46,793 nucleotides of DNA, taken from positions 1 through 46,793 of the forward strand of contig JBBSGA010000005.1 in assembly GCA_038254585.1 (NCBI GenBank), in the 5' to 3' direction. Below are positions 35,060-42,981 of this stretch, piece by piece (positions within the stretch are counted from its first letter, which is position 1; each line of letters begins with the position of its first letter). The notes below the pieces were generated by a model. That model saw only the letters and a list, made by a program, of their open reading frames with translations, was not told the origin of the DNA and made no database searches. This stretch comes from JBBSGA01 sp038254585. Lineage in GTDB: Bacteria; Chloroflexota; Chloroflexia; Chloroflexales; Kallotenuaceae. Position numbers and translations under genes: made by a program.

Positions 35060-35137
35060 GCTATTCCTTCACGTCTCTTCGCGATTGGTGGCAAGCCGCG
35101 TGCCATCATCTAGGTACAGGTGAACGAGGGAGAACTT

Positions 35138-36091
35138 ATGCTCAAGATCGTGATTCCGGGCCAGATCGCACCTGACGTAGACGAGCGCCTGGCCAAACTG
35201 AACGTGCACGTCGACGTCGTCGGCCTAGATCAGGACGCTCGCATGCCGGAGCTGGAGCAAGTGGACGCCATCGTGCGCTGGCACTCTGACGAGGAGCGTT
35301 TTCGCGCGCTGCTCGATGCGGCGCCGCACTTGCGCTGGGTCCATAGCTGGGCAGCCGGTGTCGAGTCGCTGCCGATCGAGGTGCTGCGCCAACGCGGGAT
35401 CGTTCTGACGAATGCGTCCGGCGTCTACGCGATCCCGATCGCCGAGTGGGTGATCACAGCTATGCTGATGGTCGTCAAGCAGGTCCATGCGATGCACGAT
35501 GCGCAGCGGGAGCACCGCTGGGCTGAGGAGCTCGATCTGGACGAGCTCGCTGGGAAGACAGTCCTGATCCTCGGTATCGGCGGCATTGGACGCGAAGTCG
35601 CGCGGCGCGCGGCCGCCTTCGGCATGCACGTCTGGGGCACTAACCGCATCGGGGCACCGGTCCAGGATGTGGAGCGGATCGTCACGGGCGACGCCTGGCG
35701 TGAGCTTCTTCCGCTGGCCGACTTTGTCGTCGACACGCTCCCTTTGACGTCCGAGACGCGCTCGATGATCGGAGCGCCTGAGCTGGCGATGTTCAAGCCG
35801 GCGGCTTGGCTGATCAACGTCGGGCGCGGTGCTACCGTGGATGAGCCGGCACTCCTCGATGCGCTTTCCACCGGAGCGATCGGCGGCGCGGCGCTCGACG
35901 CCTGGGTCGAGGAGCCTCTGCCTCCCGAGCACCGTGCCTGGACGACCCCGAACCTGATCGTCTGGCCACATCATTCGGGCTCTTCCCCCGCCAACACGGC
36001 GCGCGGGATCGACCTGCTGGTCGAGAATATCCGGCGTTTCGCCAGCGGCGAGGAGCTGCTTAACGTCGTCGATCTGGAGGCTGGGTACTGA
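35138..36091 (+). CDS. D-isomer-specific 2-hydroxyacid dehydrogenase
   Basis: A 317-residue NAD(P)-dependent dehydrogenase that interconverts 2-oxoacids and D-2-hydroxyacids, such as glyoxylate/hydroxypyruvate. The substrate-binding part shows VHSWAAGVESLP (about 68). The Rossmann site is VLILGIGGIGREVARRAAAF (about 138-157). Catalytic Arg lies in LINVGRGATVDE (about 230), Glu in WVEEPLPPEH (about 260) and His in WPHHSGSSP (about 282). The ATG at 35,138 has GAGGGAG before it. It is divergent from the kinase pair and converges on the enolase-family gene, with a 13-bp hairpin between. Confidence 0.9.
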   Translation: MLKIVIPGQIAPDVDERLAKLNVHVDVVGLDQDARMPELEQVDAIVRWHSDEERFRALLDAAPHLRWVHSWAAGVESLPIEVLRQRGIVLTNASGVYAIPIAEWVITAMLMVVKQVHAMHDAQREHRWAEELDLDELAGKTVLILGIGGIGREVARRAAAFGMHVWGTNRIGAPVQDVERIVTGDAWRELLPLADFVVDTLPLTSETRSMIGAPELAMFKPAAWLINVGRGATVDEPALLDALSTGAIGGAALDAWVEEPLPPEHRAWTTPNLIVWPHHSGSSPANTARGIDLLVENIRRFASGEELLNVVDLEAGY

Positions 36092-36108
36092 CCGCGGACC
36101 GTGAGCTG

Positions 36109-36141
36109 GAAGGAATGAGTGTCCAGTGCACTCATTCCTTC
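36109..36141. terminator. Perfect 13-bp inverted repeat between convergent genes
   Basis: GAAGGAATGAGTG and CACTCATTCCTTC enclose the 7-base loop TCCAGTG, 18 bases after the hydroxyacid dehydrogenase stop and 10 before that of the enolase-family gene. There is no T-tract. It probably acts as a terminator or 3'-end stabiliser for both convergent transcripts. Confidence 0.6.
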
Positions 36142-36150
36142 AGGTGCAGC

Positions 36151-37419
36151 TTACCAGCGCGCCTGCCGGTACTGCCATCCTGGCTCGACCTTTTGCATCT
36201 CGATCGCGTCGTCGCGCCGGGTCAGCCCACAGGCTTTGTAGGTCTCGTGTAGAGCCGCGAGCGCGGCGCGATCCAGCTCTACGCCAAGGCCAGGCTCACT
36301 CGGAACGGGCAAGCCGCCGTCCACAAACTCGAGACTGTCGCCCGTGACGATCTCCTCCGACTGCCAGGGATAGTGCGTGTCGCAGGCGTACGTCAGGTTC
36401 GGAACAGCCGCTGCAAGATGGGTCATCGCCGCGAGCGAGATGCCAAGGTGGCTGTTCGAGTGCATCGAAAGCCCCCGGCCGACGGTGCTGCAGATCCGCG
36501 CGAGCTCCATCGAGCTGCGCAGCCCACCCCAGCCATGGTGATCCATCAGGATGATATCCTCGGAGTGGAGCCGGACGCTCCCGGGAATATCGTCGAACCA
36601 GGTGGTGCACATGTTCGTCGCCAATGGCGTGGCGAGCTCCTGTCCCACGGCCGCCATCTGCTCCTGGCCGTGGACCGGGTCTTCGTAATATTCCAGTACG
36701 CCTTCCATCCGCCGTCCGAGACGGATTGCCGTCTCCGCTGACCAGACGCCGTTAGGATCGATGCGTAGAGGCGTCTCCGCGCCGAAAGCCTCCCGCAGCG
36801 CGAAGATCGTCGCCACTTCGACCTCCGGATCGAGCGTCCCGGCTTTGAGCTTCAGCGAGGTGAAGCCGTACTTCGTACACATTGCCTGTGCCTGCGCCAC
36901 CACGCCCTCGGGCGTAAGCGCCGCGGCCTGCCTGGCGGCCGCCCAGCCTGCTGCGGCCGGATCGCTCTTGAACCCGAGCGCTCCACCTGCCCCGGCGTGT
37001 TTGAAGAAGAGATAGGCCGCGTATGGAACGTGATCCCGTACCTTGCCGCCCAGTAAGTCGACGACCGGACGCCCGGTCGCCTTGCCAACGATATCCAGGC
37101 AGGCGACTTCGATAGCGCCGAAGACGCGTGCTTTGCGTCGCCCGCTCCACCCGGATTCGCCGGCACAAAAGCGCTCTTCGAGCCCGAGACTGATCGCTCC
37201 CAGGTGGTAGGGATCTCGTCCGATAACGATGTCTCGGGCTGCCTCCAGGTCGCCGGTCACGGCGGCGCCGCCGGGAACTTCACTCAGCCCATAGATGCCG
37301 TCCGCCGTTACGATTTCGACGACGTTTCGCAGCGCATAGGGCGCGTGGAGCCCGGCCGCGTTGCGAAGCGGCGGGTCTGTGATGGCGAGCGGCGTCACAT
37401 ACATGCCGGTGATGCGCAT
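36151..37419 (-). CDS. Enolase-superfamily sugar-acid dehydratase (glucarate dehydratase-like)
   Basis: A 422-residue member of the mandelate-racemase/muconate-lactonising group. The barrel's KxK site is FTSLKLKAG (about 200-208). Metal ligands follow in RIDPNGVWS (about 232), EYYEDPVHG (about 257) and ILMDHHGWGG (about 310, with the DHH signature); SMHSNSHLGISLAAMTHLAA (about 337-356) is the C-terminal catalytic His region. This wording fits glucarate/galactarate dehydratases, which remove water from aldaric acids. It is divergent from the ABC transporter gene, which suggests a joint sugar-acid uptake and breakdown function. Confidence 0.87.
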   Translation of the reverse strand: MRITGMYVTPLAITDPPLRNAAGLHAPYALRNVVEIVTADGIYGLSEVPGGAAVTGDLEAARDIVIGRDPYHLGAISLGLEERFCAGESGWSGRRKARVFGAIEVACLDIVGKATGRPVVDLLGGKVRDHVPYAAYLFFKHAGAGGALGFKSDPAAAGWAAARQAAALTPEGVVAQAQAMCTKYGFTSLKLKAGTLDPEVEVATIFALREAFGAETPLRIDPNGVWSAETAIRLGRRMEGVLEYYEDPVHGQEQMAAVGQELATPLATNMCTTWFDDIPGSVRLHSEDIILMDHHGWGGLRSSMELARICSTVGRGLSMHSNSHLGISLAAMTHLAAAVPNLTYACDTHYPWQSEEIVTGDSLEFVDGGLPVPSEPGLGVELDRAALAALHETYKACGLTRRDDAIEMQKVEPGWQYRQARW

Positions 37420-37533
37420 CGTTCTATCCTCTCGATTTGTTGCGCGGGCCTGCTATACTCATCACATTCTCATATTCGGTCTACATGTGAATAGCCCACC
37501 GATGGGCCATGTCGTTACGAAGGAGTATGACAG

Positions 37534-39132
37534 ATGGAGCAAGATGGCCTGACGCGCAAAGTCTCGCGGCGAACTCTTCTCCGTGCCGGACTGGGAGGTG
37601 TTGGCGCAGCATTGCTGGCCGCGTGCGGTACTCCCGCGGCCACCACCTCCCCCACCGCCGTGCCTGCAGCCTCTGCCGCCGCGGAGGTTCCGGCCGCCAC
37701 CACCGCGGCGACGATAGCTGCAGCGGCGACGACGGCGACGGAGGCGACGACTGCCGCCGCTGCGGCCGAGACGACGGCTGCTGCGGCCACTGCTGTGTCT
37801 GCCGGTGCAGCCGCGACCGTGGGTCCGACAACCGTACCGGCGACTCCTACGCCTATGCCGCTTCCGGTTGGCGCGGCCGGGAAGATCACGGTCATCCATC
37901 GCACTGAATACTTTCCGGACGTCCAGACCAAGTTCCGCGACGCGGTTACGGAGTTTGTGAAGAGCCAAAACGCCGGGCTTGAAATCTCGACCGCTAATCC
38001 TGAGGCGTTCGGCGATTTTACGGCGAAGATCCAGGCCGCCGTGCAGGCAGGCGTCCCGCCCGATCTTGCCTACCATACCCTGAGCGTCCAACAGCTGCAC
38101 TTCCTCGATACAGTCGAGGATGTGAGCGACGTCGTCGCGCAAGCCGTCAAGCTCTATGGCGACGTCGTTCCCAGGGAAGCTGAGAAGGATGCCAAGATCG
38201 AGGGCAAGTGGTGGTCGGTGCCGTTCCAGAGCAACAGCGGCGCCTGGTTTGCCCGCAAGGATCTCTTCGAGGCCGCCGGTATCGACGTCACTACCCTCGA
38301 TACCTACGACAAGCGCCGTGAGGCCGCGCTCAAGATTTCTGATCCGGGCAAAGAGATCTGGGGCTGGGGCCTGACGATTAATAAGAGCGGCGACGGCCAC
38401 GGCACGATCATGGGCGTGGTCCAGGCCTTCGGCGGCAGCATCACCGATCAGACGGGTAAGAAGGTAACCTGGAACTCGCCCCAGACTGTTGCAGCGGTGA
38501 AGTGGCTCCAGGAGACCTACACCAGTCCGAAGTACAAGCCGATGCTACCGCCTGGTATCGAGAGTTGGACGGACCCGAGCAACAACGAGGCCTACCTGGC
38601 GGGCAAAGTGGGCCTCACCGCCAATGCCTTCAGTATCTACGGCAAGATGCGCAAGGACAAGAGCCCGCTGCTTGGCAAGACGGCGGTCCTCCACGCGCCT
38701 AAGGCCAACGACGGTCAGCTGCTCGAGACCGGCGGAAACGGCTGGTTCTCGATCTTCAAGGGCTCCAAGAATATCGACCTGGCCAAGAAGATCATCCTGC
38801 ACATGATCGAGCCCCAGACCTTCACGCCGATGGTCCAGGTCGGGGGCGGCCTCTTCCTCCCGGCCTACAAGAACCTCTGGACCCCCGAGATCCTCAAGAT
38901 CGACCCTGCCTTCGAAACGCTCAAGGAGATCATGTTCAACCCGACCCCTTTCACCGGCTTCGCCTACCCGGCCGATCCCAACCCGGCGATCGACGCCGTA
39001 ACCGCTCAAGCGGTGCAGAGCGAGATGATGGCCAACGTGACCTCGGGCAAGATGACGGCGGAGCAGGCGGTCGCGGATGCCCACAAGAAGATCGTGCGTA
39101 TCTTCGAGGAGCTCGGATTGCCCCAGACTTAG
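37534..39132 (+). CDS. ABC sugar transporter, substrate-binding lipoprotein
   Basis: A 532-residue family-1-type extracellular solute-binding protein. The N-terminus has a twin-arginine motif (SRRTLLRAG, 11-19) and a lipobox (LLAAC, Cys 31), so it is probably Tat-exported and lipid-anchored. An unusually long Ala/Thr-rich linker (about 32-105) joins the anchor to the binding domain. The fold begins near AAGKITVIHRTEYFP and shows the family's long polypeptide with GGNGWFSIFKGSKN late. AAGGAG precedes the ATG. It is divergent from the enolase-family gene and lies upstream of the fused permease gene. The ATPase of the transporter is not in the window. Confidence 0.92.
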   Translation: MEQDGLTRKVSRRTLLRAGLGGVGAALLAACGTPAATTSPTAVPAASAAAEVPAATTAATIAAAATTATEATTAAAAAETTAAAATAVSAGAAATVGPTTVPATPTPMPLPVGAAGKITVIHRTEYFPDVQTKFRDAVTEFVKSQNAGLEISTANPEAFGDFTAKIQAAVQAGVPPDLAYHTLSVQQLHFLDTVEDVSDVVAQAVKLYGDVVPREAEKDAKIEGKWWSVPFQSNSGAWFARKDLFEAAGIDVTTLDTYDKRREAALKISDPGKEIWGWGLTINKSGDGHGTIMGVVQAFGGSITDQTGKKVTWNSPQTVAAVKWLQETYTSPKYKPMLPPGIESWTDPSNNEAYLAGKVGLTANAFSIYGKMRKDKSPLLGKTAVLHAPKANDGQLLETGGNGWFSIFKGSKNIDLAKKIILHMIEPQTFTPMVQVGGGLFLPAYKNLWTPEILKIDPAFETLKEIMFNPTPFTGFAYPADPNPAIDAVTAQAVQSEMMANVTSGKMTAEQAVADAHKKIVRIFEELGLPQT

Positions 39133-39134
39133 AC

Positions 39135-39236
39135 TACAGGGAACAGGGTAGAGGTGGCGGATGACAAGGCAGAGATGATGGGTGCAGGTGACAGGTCGCG
39201 GCGTGTCCATGTTCCCTATCCCCTGTCAGCTCGTGG
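39135..39236. repeat. Inverted ACAGGGAACAGGG / TTCCCTATCCCCTGTC elements
   Basis: The 111-base gap between the binding-protein and permease genes starts with ACAGGGAACAGGG and ends with TTCCCTATCCCCTGTC, an inverted near-copy, with GCAGGTGACAGG in the middle. Similar units occur in the gas-vesicle cluster at 18,905-18,990. This looks like a dispersed short palindromic element. Confidence 0.5.
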
Positions 39237-39243
39237 AGGAACT

Positions 39244-41214
39244 ATGGCGAAACAGGTTCTGAGTAGCGCCCCGGCAAGGCTACGGGAGCGCGTCCCTGTA
39301 AGCCGCGGGAAGAAACTCGAGGCTATCCTCGGTCGCGACTGGAAGGTAGCGCTGCCTTTCGTCCTGCCGATGGTCGTGCTGATGGTTGGGCTGATCTTCT
39401 GGCCGTTCGTCAACGCAATCCTGATCAGCTTTACCACGCGCTCGATCACCCGCAAAGAGCAGTTCGTCGGCCTGTTGAATTACCGGCACCTGTGGGACGA
39501 CCCATCCTACTGGGGCGCGGTGAGCAATACGGTCTGGTTCACGGTTGCCTCTGTCGCCTCCAAGCTCGTGATCGGCATGACGATTGCCTTGCTCCTCAAC
39601 AGCCGCATGCCGTACCGCAACGTTTTGACCGGGCTAATGCTCTTGCCGTGGATTGTGCCCGAGGTCGTCACGGCAATGGCTTGGCGCAGCATCTATGACC
39701 CGATCTTCGGCGGTCTCAACCCGATTCTGCTGAAGCTCGGCCTGATTCACCGGCGGATCGCCTGGCTCGCCGAGCCTTCCCTGGCGATGCCGAGCGTGAT
39801 CCTGGTCAATATCTGGAAGGGCATTCCCTTTTACACGATGCTCCTGCTCGCCGGATTGAAAGCGGTCGATCGCGAGCTCTACGAGGCGGCCGAGGTCGAC
39901 GGCGCGAACGTTGCCGACAGGTTCCGCCACATCACACTGCCGGGCCTCAAGTACGTTATCGCGGTGACGGTACTGCTCTCGACGATTTCGACCTTCAATA
40001 CCTTCGGCCTGGTCTACCTGATGACGGGCGGCGGGCCCGGCGGCGCAACCCGGCTCTATTCGATCCTTGCCTATGAGCGCGCGATCGTTGGTCTCCGCTT
40101 CGGTCCCGGCGCCGCGGTTGCCTTCAGCATGGCGCCCCTGCTGGCGATCTTCATCCTGCTGCTCGCGCGCTTCATGCGCCGCGGGCTGGACGCGCAAGCC
40201 AACGACACCCGGGTGGATCGCGCCTTTGCTTCCGCCGGCAGGCTGCTTGGTGCCCTGGTCGACGTCGTCCTGTGGCCCTTCCTGTCAACTGCAGCCGGGA
40301 TCGAGCGGCTGGGCGGAGCGATGGCAGTGGCGCTCAAGCGAGGCCGGCCGGTCGATGGACGCGTTCAGCCTTTGCTAAGCCGAGCGGCGCGCAAACGTAC
40401 AAGTCTCGGCCTGCGCCTCCTGCTGCTGGCGCCGATGCTGATCTTTGTGCTCTTTCCCTTCTACTGGATTTTCATCACAGCCTTCAAGAGCGAGCTCCAG
40501 ATTCAGCAGTACACGTCGATCTACTGGCCGAGCCCATGGACGCTTGGCCAGTTTCGCACGCTGCTGTTCCAGACTCAATATCTCGTCTGGTTCAAGAATA
40601 CCGTGTTGGTTGCTGTGAGCACGACGGTATTGTCGGTGGCTTTTTCCGCGTTGTCCGGCTATGCCCTCGCGCGGCTCAAGTTTCTGGGCGCCAGCACGCT
40701 TACGACAGTCCTGGTGATTACCTACCTGCTGCCTGGCTCGTTGATGTTCATCCCGCTGTACCGCATTCTGACGAATCTGCGTATCATCAACACGTATGCC
40801 GCGCTGATCATTACCTATCCGACCTTCATGATGCCCTTCGCAACGTGGGTGCTGCTGGGTTACTACCGTTCGATCCCCGAGGATCTCGAAGATGCGGCGA
40901 TGATCGACGGGGCGACGCGGCTGGGAGCCTTTCTGCGCATTACCCTGCCATTGGCGGCGCCGGCCCTGCTCACCGTGACGCTCTTTTCGTTCACCAACGC
41001 CTGGAACGAGTTCCTCTTTGCCTTCGTCTTCATCACTAGCGAGCGCCTCTTCACGCTGCCCGTAGGTCTGCAGCAGCTGGTCTTCGGCGATATTTACCCG
41101 TGGGGTCAGCTGATGGGCGCCTCGTTGCTGATGGCGATCCCGGTCGTCGTCATCTATATCTACGCCCAGAAATACATGGTCGAGGGGCTGACGGCGGGAA
41201 GCGTGAAGGGTTAG
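39244..41214 (+). CDS. Fused ABC sugar permease (MalF-like + MalG-like in one chain)
   Basis: A 656-residue membrane protein carrying both permeases of a carbohydrate importer. The first half (about 1-320) has six hydrophobic segments starting at WKVALPFVLPMVVLMVGLIF and the EAA loop YEAAEVDGANVADRFRHITL (about 211-230). A linker of about 70 residues follows. The second half (about 390-656) begins with RLLLLAPMLIFVLFPFYWIF and has its own EAA loop LEDAAMIDGATRLGAFLRIT (about 547-566). The EAA loops dock the ATPase. In most importers these are two genes; here no stop or internal start interrupts the frame. GTGGAGGA precedes the ATG. A shared ATPase elsewhere must supply the energy. Confidence 0.9.
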   Translation: MAKQVLSSAPARLRERVPVSRGKKLEAILGRDWKVALPFVLPMVVLMVGLIFWPFVNAILISFTTRSITRKEQFVGLLNYRHLWDDPSYWGAVSNTVWFTVASVASKLVIGMTIALLLNSRMPYRNVLTGLMLLPWIVPEVVTAMAWRSIYDPIFGGLNPILLKLGLIHRRIAWLAEPSLAMPSVILVNIWKGIPFYTMLLLAGLKAVDRELYEAAEVDGANVADRFRHITLPGLKYVIAVTVLLSTISTFNTFGLVYLMTGGGPGGATRLYSILAYERAIVGLRFGPGAAVAFSMAPLLAIFILLLARFMRRGLDAQANDTRVDRAFASAGRLLGALVDVVLWPFLSTAAGIERLGGAMAVALKRGRPVDGRVQPLLSRAARKRTSLGLRLLLLAPMLIFVLFPFYWIFITAFKSELQIQQYTSIYWPSPWTLGQFRTLLFQTQYLVWFKNTVLVAVSTTVLSVAFSALSGYALARLKFLGASTLTTVLVITYLLPGSLMFIPLYRILTNLRIINTYAALIITYPTFMMPFATWVLLGYYRSIPEDLEDAAMIDGATRLGAFLRITLPLAAPALLTVTLFSFTNAWNEFLFAFVFITSERLFTLPVGLQQLVFGDIYPWGQLMGASLLMAIPVVVIYIYAQKYMVEGLTAGSVKG

Positions 41215-41291
41215 CGCGTCGTGGAATCGATTGTGCTTGCGAGGGATAGGGCCGTGACAGAGTGCGCAGCCAGAAAAGCGGGGAAGCGGGA

Positions 41292-41588
41292 ATGGACAAG
41301 ATTACGATCGGCTTGATCGCCGCCGCGGGAGCAATCGGCCTGGTTGCGGCCAGGGGCGCGCGTAGATCGTCGCCCCAGCAGGCTGTAAGTTCGGCGCTCT
41401 CGACCCCTCCATCGCGACCGTCAGGGCGAGATATTGATCCGGGCATTGCCGTGCTGCGTAACGATCACATTGATGACGGGATGGTCATCCGGTCGCCTTT
41501 CAAAGGCGATGGCGGGATCGTCCGAACACCTCCCGCGGCAGAAAAGAAGGAGTCTGGGCCAGGGCCGGCGAAAGATCGGGACCGCTAG
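41292..41588 (+). CDS. Small hypothetical protein with N-terminal membrane segment
   Basis: A 98-residue protein starting MDKITIGLIAAAGAIGLVAA, one probable transmembrane or signal helix, followed by a polar, Ser/Pro/Lys-rich tail without recognisable domain. GCGGGA precedes the ATG. It lies 78 bases after the permease on the same strand and converges with the alpha/beta hydrolase. It may be real but no family is recognised. Confidence 0.5.
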   Translation: MDKITIGLIAAAGAIGLVAARGARRSSPQQAVSSALSTPPSRPSGRDIDPGIAVLRNDHIDDGMVIRSPFKGDGGIVRTPPAAEKKESGPGPAKDRDR

Positions 41589-41622
41589 CACGGCTACCGG
41601 CTGCGTCGGCGACGGCGGCCTC

Positions 41623-42765
41623 CTACGATGCCGCCACCTGTGCAGACTCATTCGGTCCAGCATTGTCGAGCCGTGCTTTCTTCCCGACGACACCCGCAAG
41701 CCAAGCTCCAAGCTCCTGTAAGCCGCGCGGGTCGAGCGACACCGTGAGGTGTGTCGCCCGTCTGAGCATCACAAGCGGCGTACCGCTTGGCGCTGCCGCC
41801 TTGATCTCGCGCACCTGCCACAAAGGCACGACGTAGTCAGCCGTACCATAGCAGAGCCACAGCGGAACGTGAATGTGCGCGAGGCTGCCGCAGATGTCGA
41901 GTCGCTCGATCAGGTCCACCGTGGAGAGCCGGCTGTAGGTCGGCGGTGTTTTCCACGCACGGAGCAGCGGCAGCGTCCCCGAGTAGCGATGCAGCGACCA
42001 CGCGCTCCAGCGCAGCAGCGTCCGGTACTCACGGCGGCGCACCCGTGGAGTGATGTCCACGGTTATGGGCGCTTCCAGGAGCGCCAGTGCGTCTACCATG
42101 GCGCCCTCCGCTACCGCACGGGAGCTCACGCAGCCGCCGAGGCTGACGCCCACAACCCCTACAAAGCTCCACCGTGCCCGCAGCCACCTGAGAGGTGCCT
42201 GCACATCGTCGAGCACCGAGGGAAAATCGAGCACGCGCCGGCTGTCGCCGTGCCCGTCGAGGTCGATCGCACAGACCGTGAAGCCGGCGTGCAGGAGTGC
42301 CTCGGCCATCGGCCACGTGTAGAAGGTCTTGTGTGCGCCCGCGCCGTGGATCACGAGCACAGCTCCGGCCGCGAAGCCGTGCGGTTCGTAAAGGAGAGCG
42401 GGAATCACACCTTCACTCGCAGGGATCTCCACTGCGGCGACCCGGTGGCGCTCGAACGCTCCTGGCACGGTCCACGGCTTAGGTGTAAGCGCGCGCCCTG
42501 CGAGGATGGACAGACCGAGGTAGAGCGGCGGTAGAATGAGTGCCCACGCAATTGAGGCGGCGACCGGAAAAGGAGCGCGCTCCACGAGGAATGCTACGAT
42601 GGCAAAGCCGGCCGCGGCCAGCCCAAAGGCGAGCGTGGGAGCGAGACGAGTTACACGCAGACCTCGCCAGCCGATCGATCCAACGATCCCGTCGAGGGTG
42701 AGGCAGCCGGCGCCAAGCAGGATGAAGAAGGTAAGCCAGATCGTTTGCGAGGCCATTATCAGCAT
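41623..42765 (-). CDS. Membrane-anchored alpha/beta hydrolase
   Basis: A 380-residue protein. Several N-terminal hydrophobic helices (TIWLTFFILLGAGCLTLDGI and two more up to about 105) precede a serine hydrolase domain: GAVLVIHGAGAHKTFYTWP (oxyanion region, about 137-155), nucleophile elbow GVSLGGC (about 202-208), an Asp near LCYGTADYVVPL (about 315) and His in RRATHLTVSLD (about 344). The substrate is unknown. Two ATGs (42,765 and 42,756) are possible and neither has a good ribosome site. It is divergent from chlI. Confidence 0.82.
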   Translation of the reverse strand: MLIMASQTIWLTFFILLGAGCLTLDGIVGSIGWRGLRVTRLAPTLAFGLAAAGFAIVAFLVERAPFPVAASIAWALILPPLYLGLSILAGRALTPKPWTVPGAFERHRVAAVEIPASEGVIPALLYEPHGFAAGAVLVIHGAGAHKTFYTWPMAEALLHAGFTVCAIDLDGHGDSRRVLDFPSVLDDVQAPLRWLRARWSFVGVVGVSLGGCVSSRAVAEGAMVDALALLEAPITVDITPRVRRREYRTLLRWSAWSLHRYSGTLPLLRAWKTPPTYSRLSTVDLIERLDICGSLAHIHVPLWLCYGTADYVVPLWQVREIKAAAPSGTPLVMLRRATHLTVSLDPRGLQELGAWLAGVVGKKARLDNAGPNESAQVAAS

Positions 42766-42780
42766 TCTATCACTTCGTGT

Positions 42781-42809
42781 TTGACTTTTCTAAGCTCGTG
42801 TGGGACAAT
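42781..42809 (+). promoter_or_regulatory. Promoter upstream of chlI with a 165-base leader
   Basis: TTGACT (42,781-42,786), a 17-base spacer and GACAAT (42,804-42,809) form a good sigma-70 promoter. The leader to the ATG at 42,982 is about 165 bases and holds a 6-bp stem (TGGGCT/AGCCCA, 42,837-42,859). I could not find a cobalamin-riboswitch B12 box in it. Confidence 0.5.
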
Positions 42810-42981
42810 GGCGCAGTTGAAATTGAACCGGGGTGTTGGGCTCAAACTGATGCAGCCCATGCCGGGGCAGTGAAAGTTGATCGAGCTGTTCGTAGCGGCG
42901 CTGTCCGCACTTTTGTCGGTCTCCCTCCTCATGCACCCATACCCGCAGGTTCACATATAAGACTGGGTTTTCCATCGTCTC

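Noticed and set aside
37515..37931. Long Val/Ala- and Gly/Arg-rich frames on the opposite strand of the binding-protein linker
   Set aside because: They are by-products of the GC-rich Ala/Thr linker codons of the binding protein.
42837..42870. Possible cobalamin riboswitch in the chlI leader
   Set aside because: Only a GGGCAGTG-like fragment and a 6-bp stem are present; the conserved B12 box and paired core are not.
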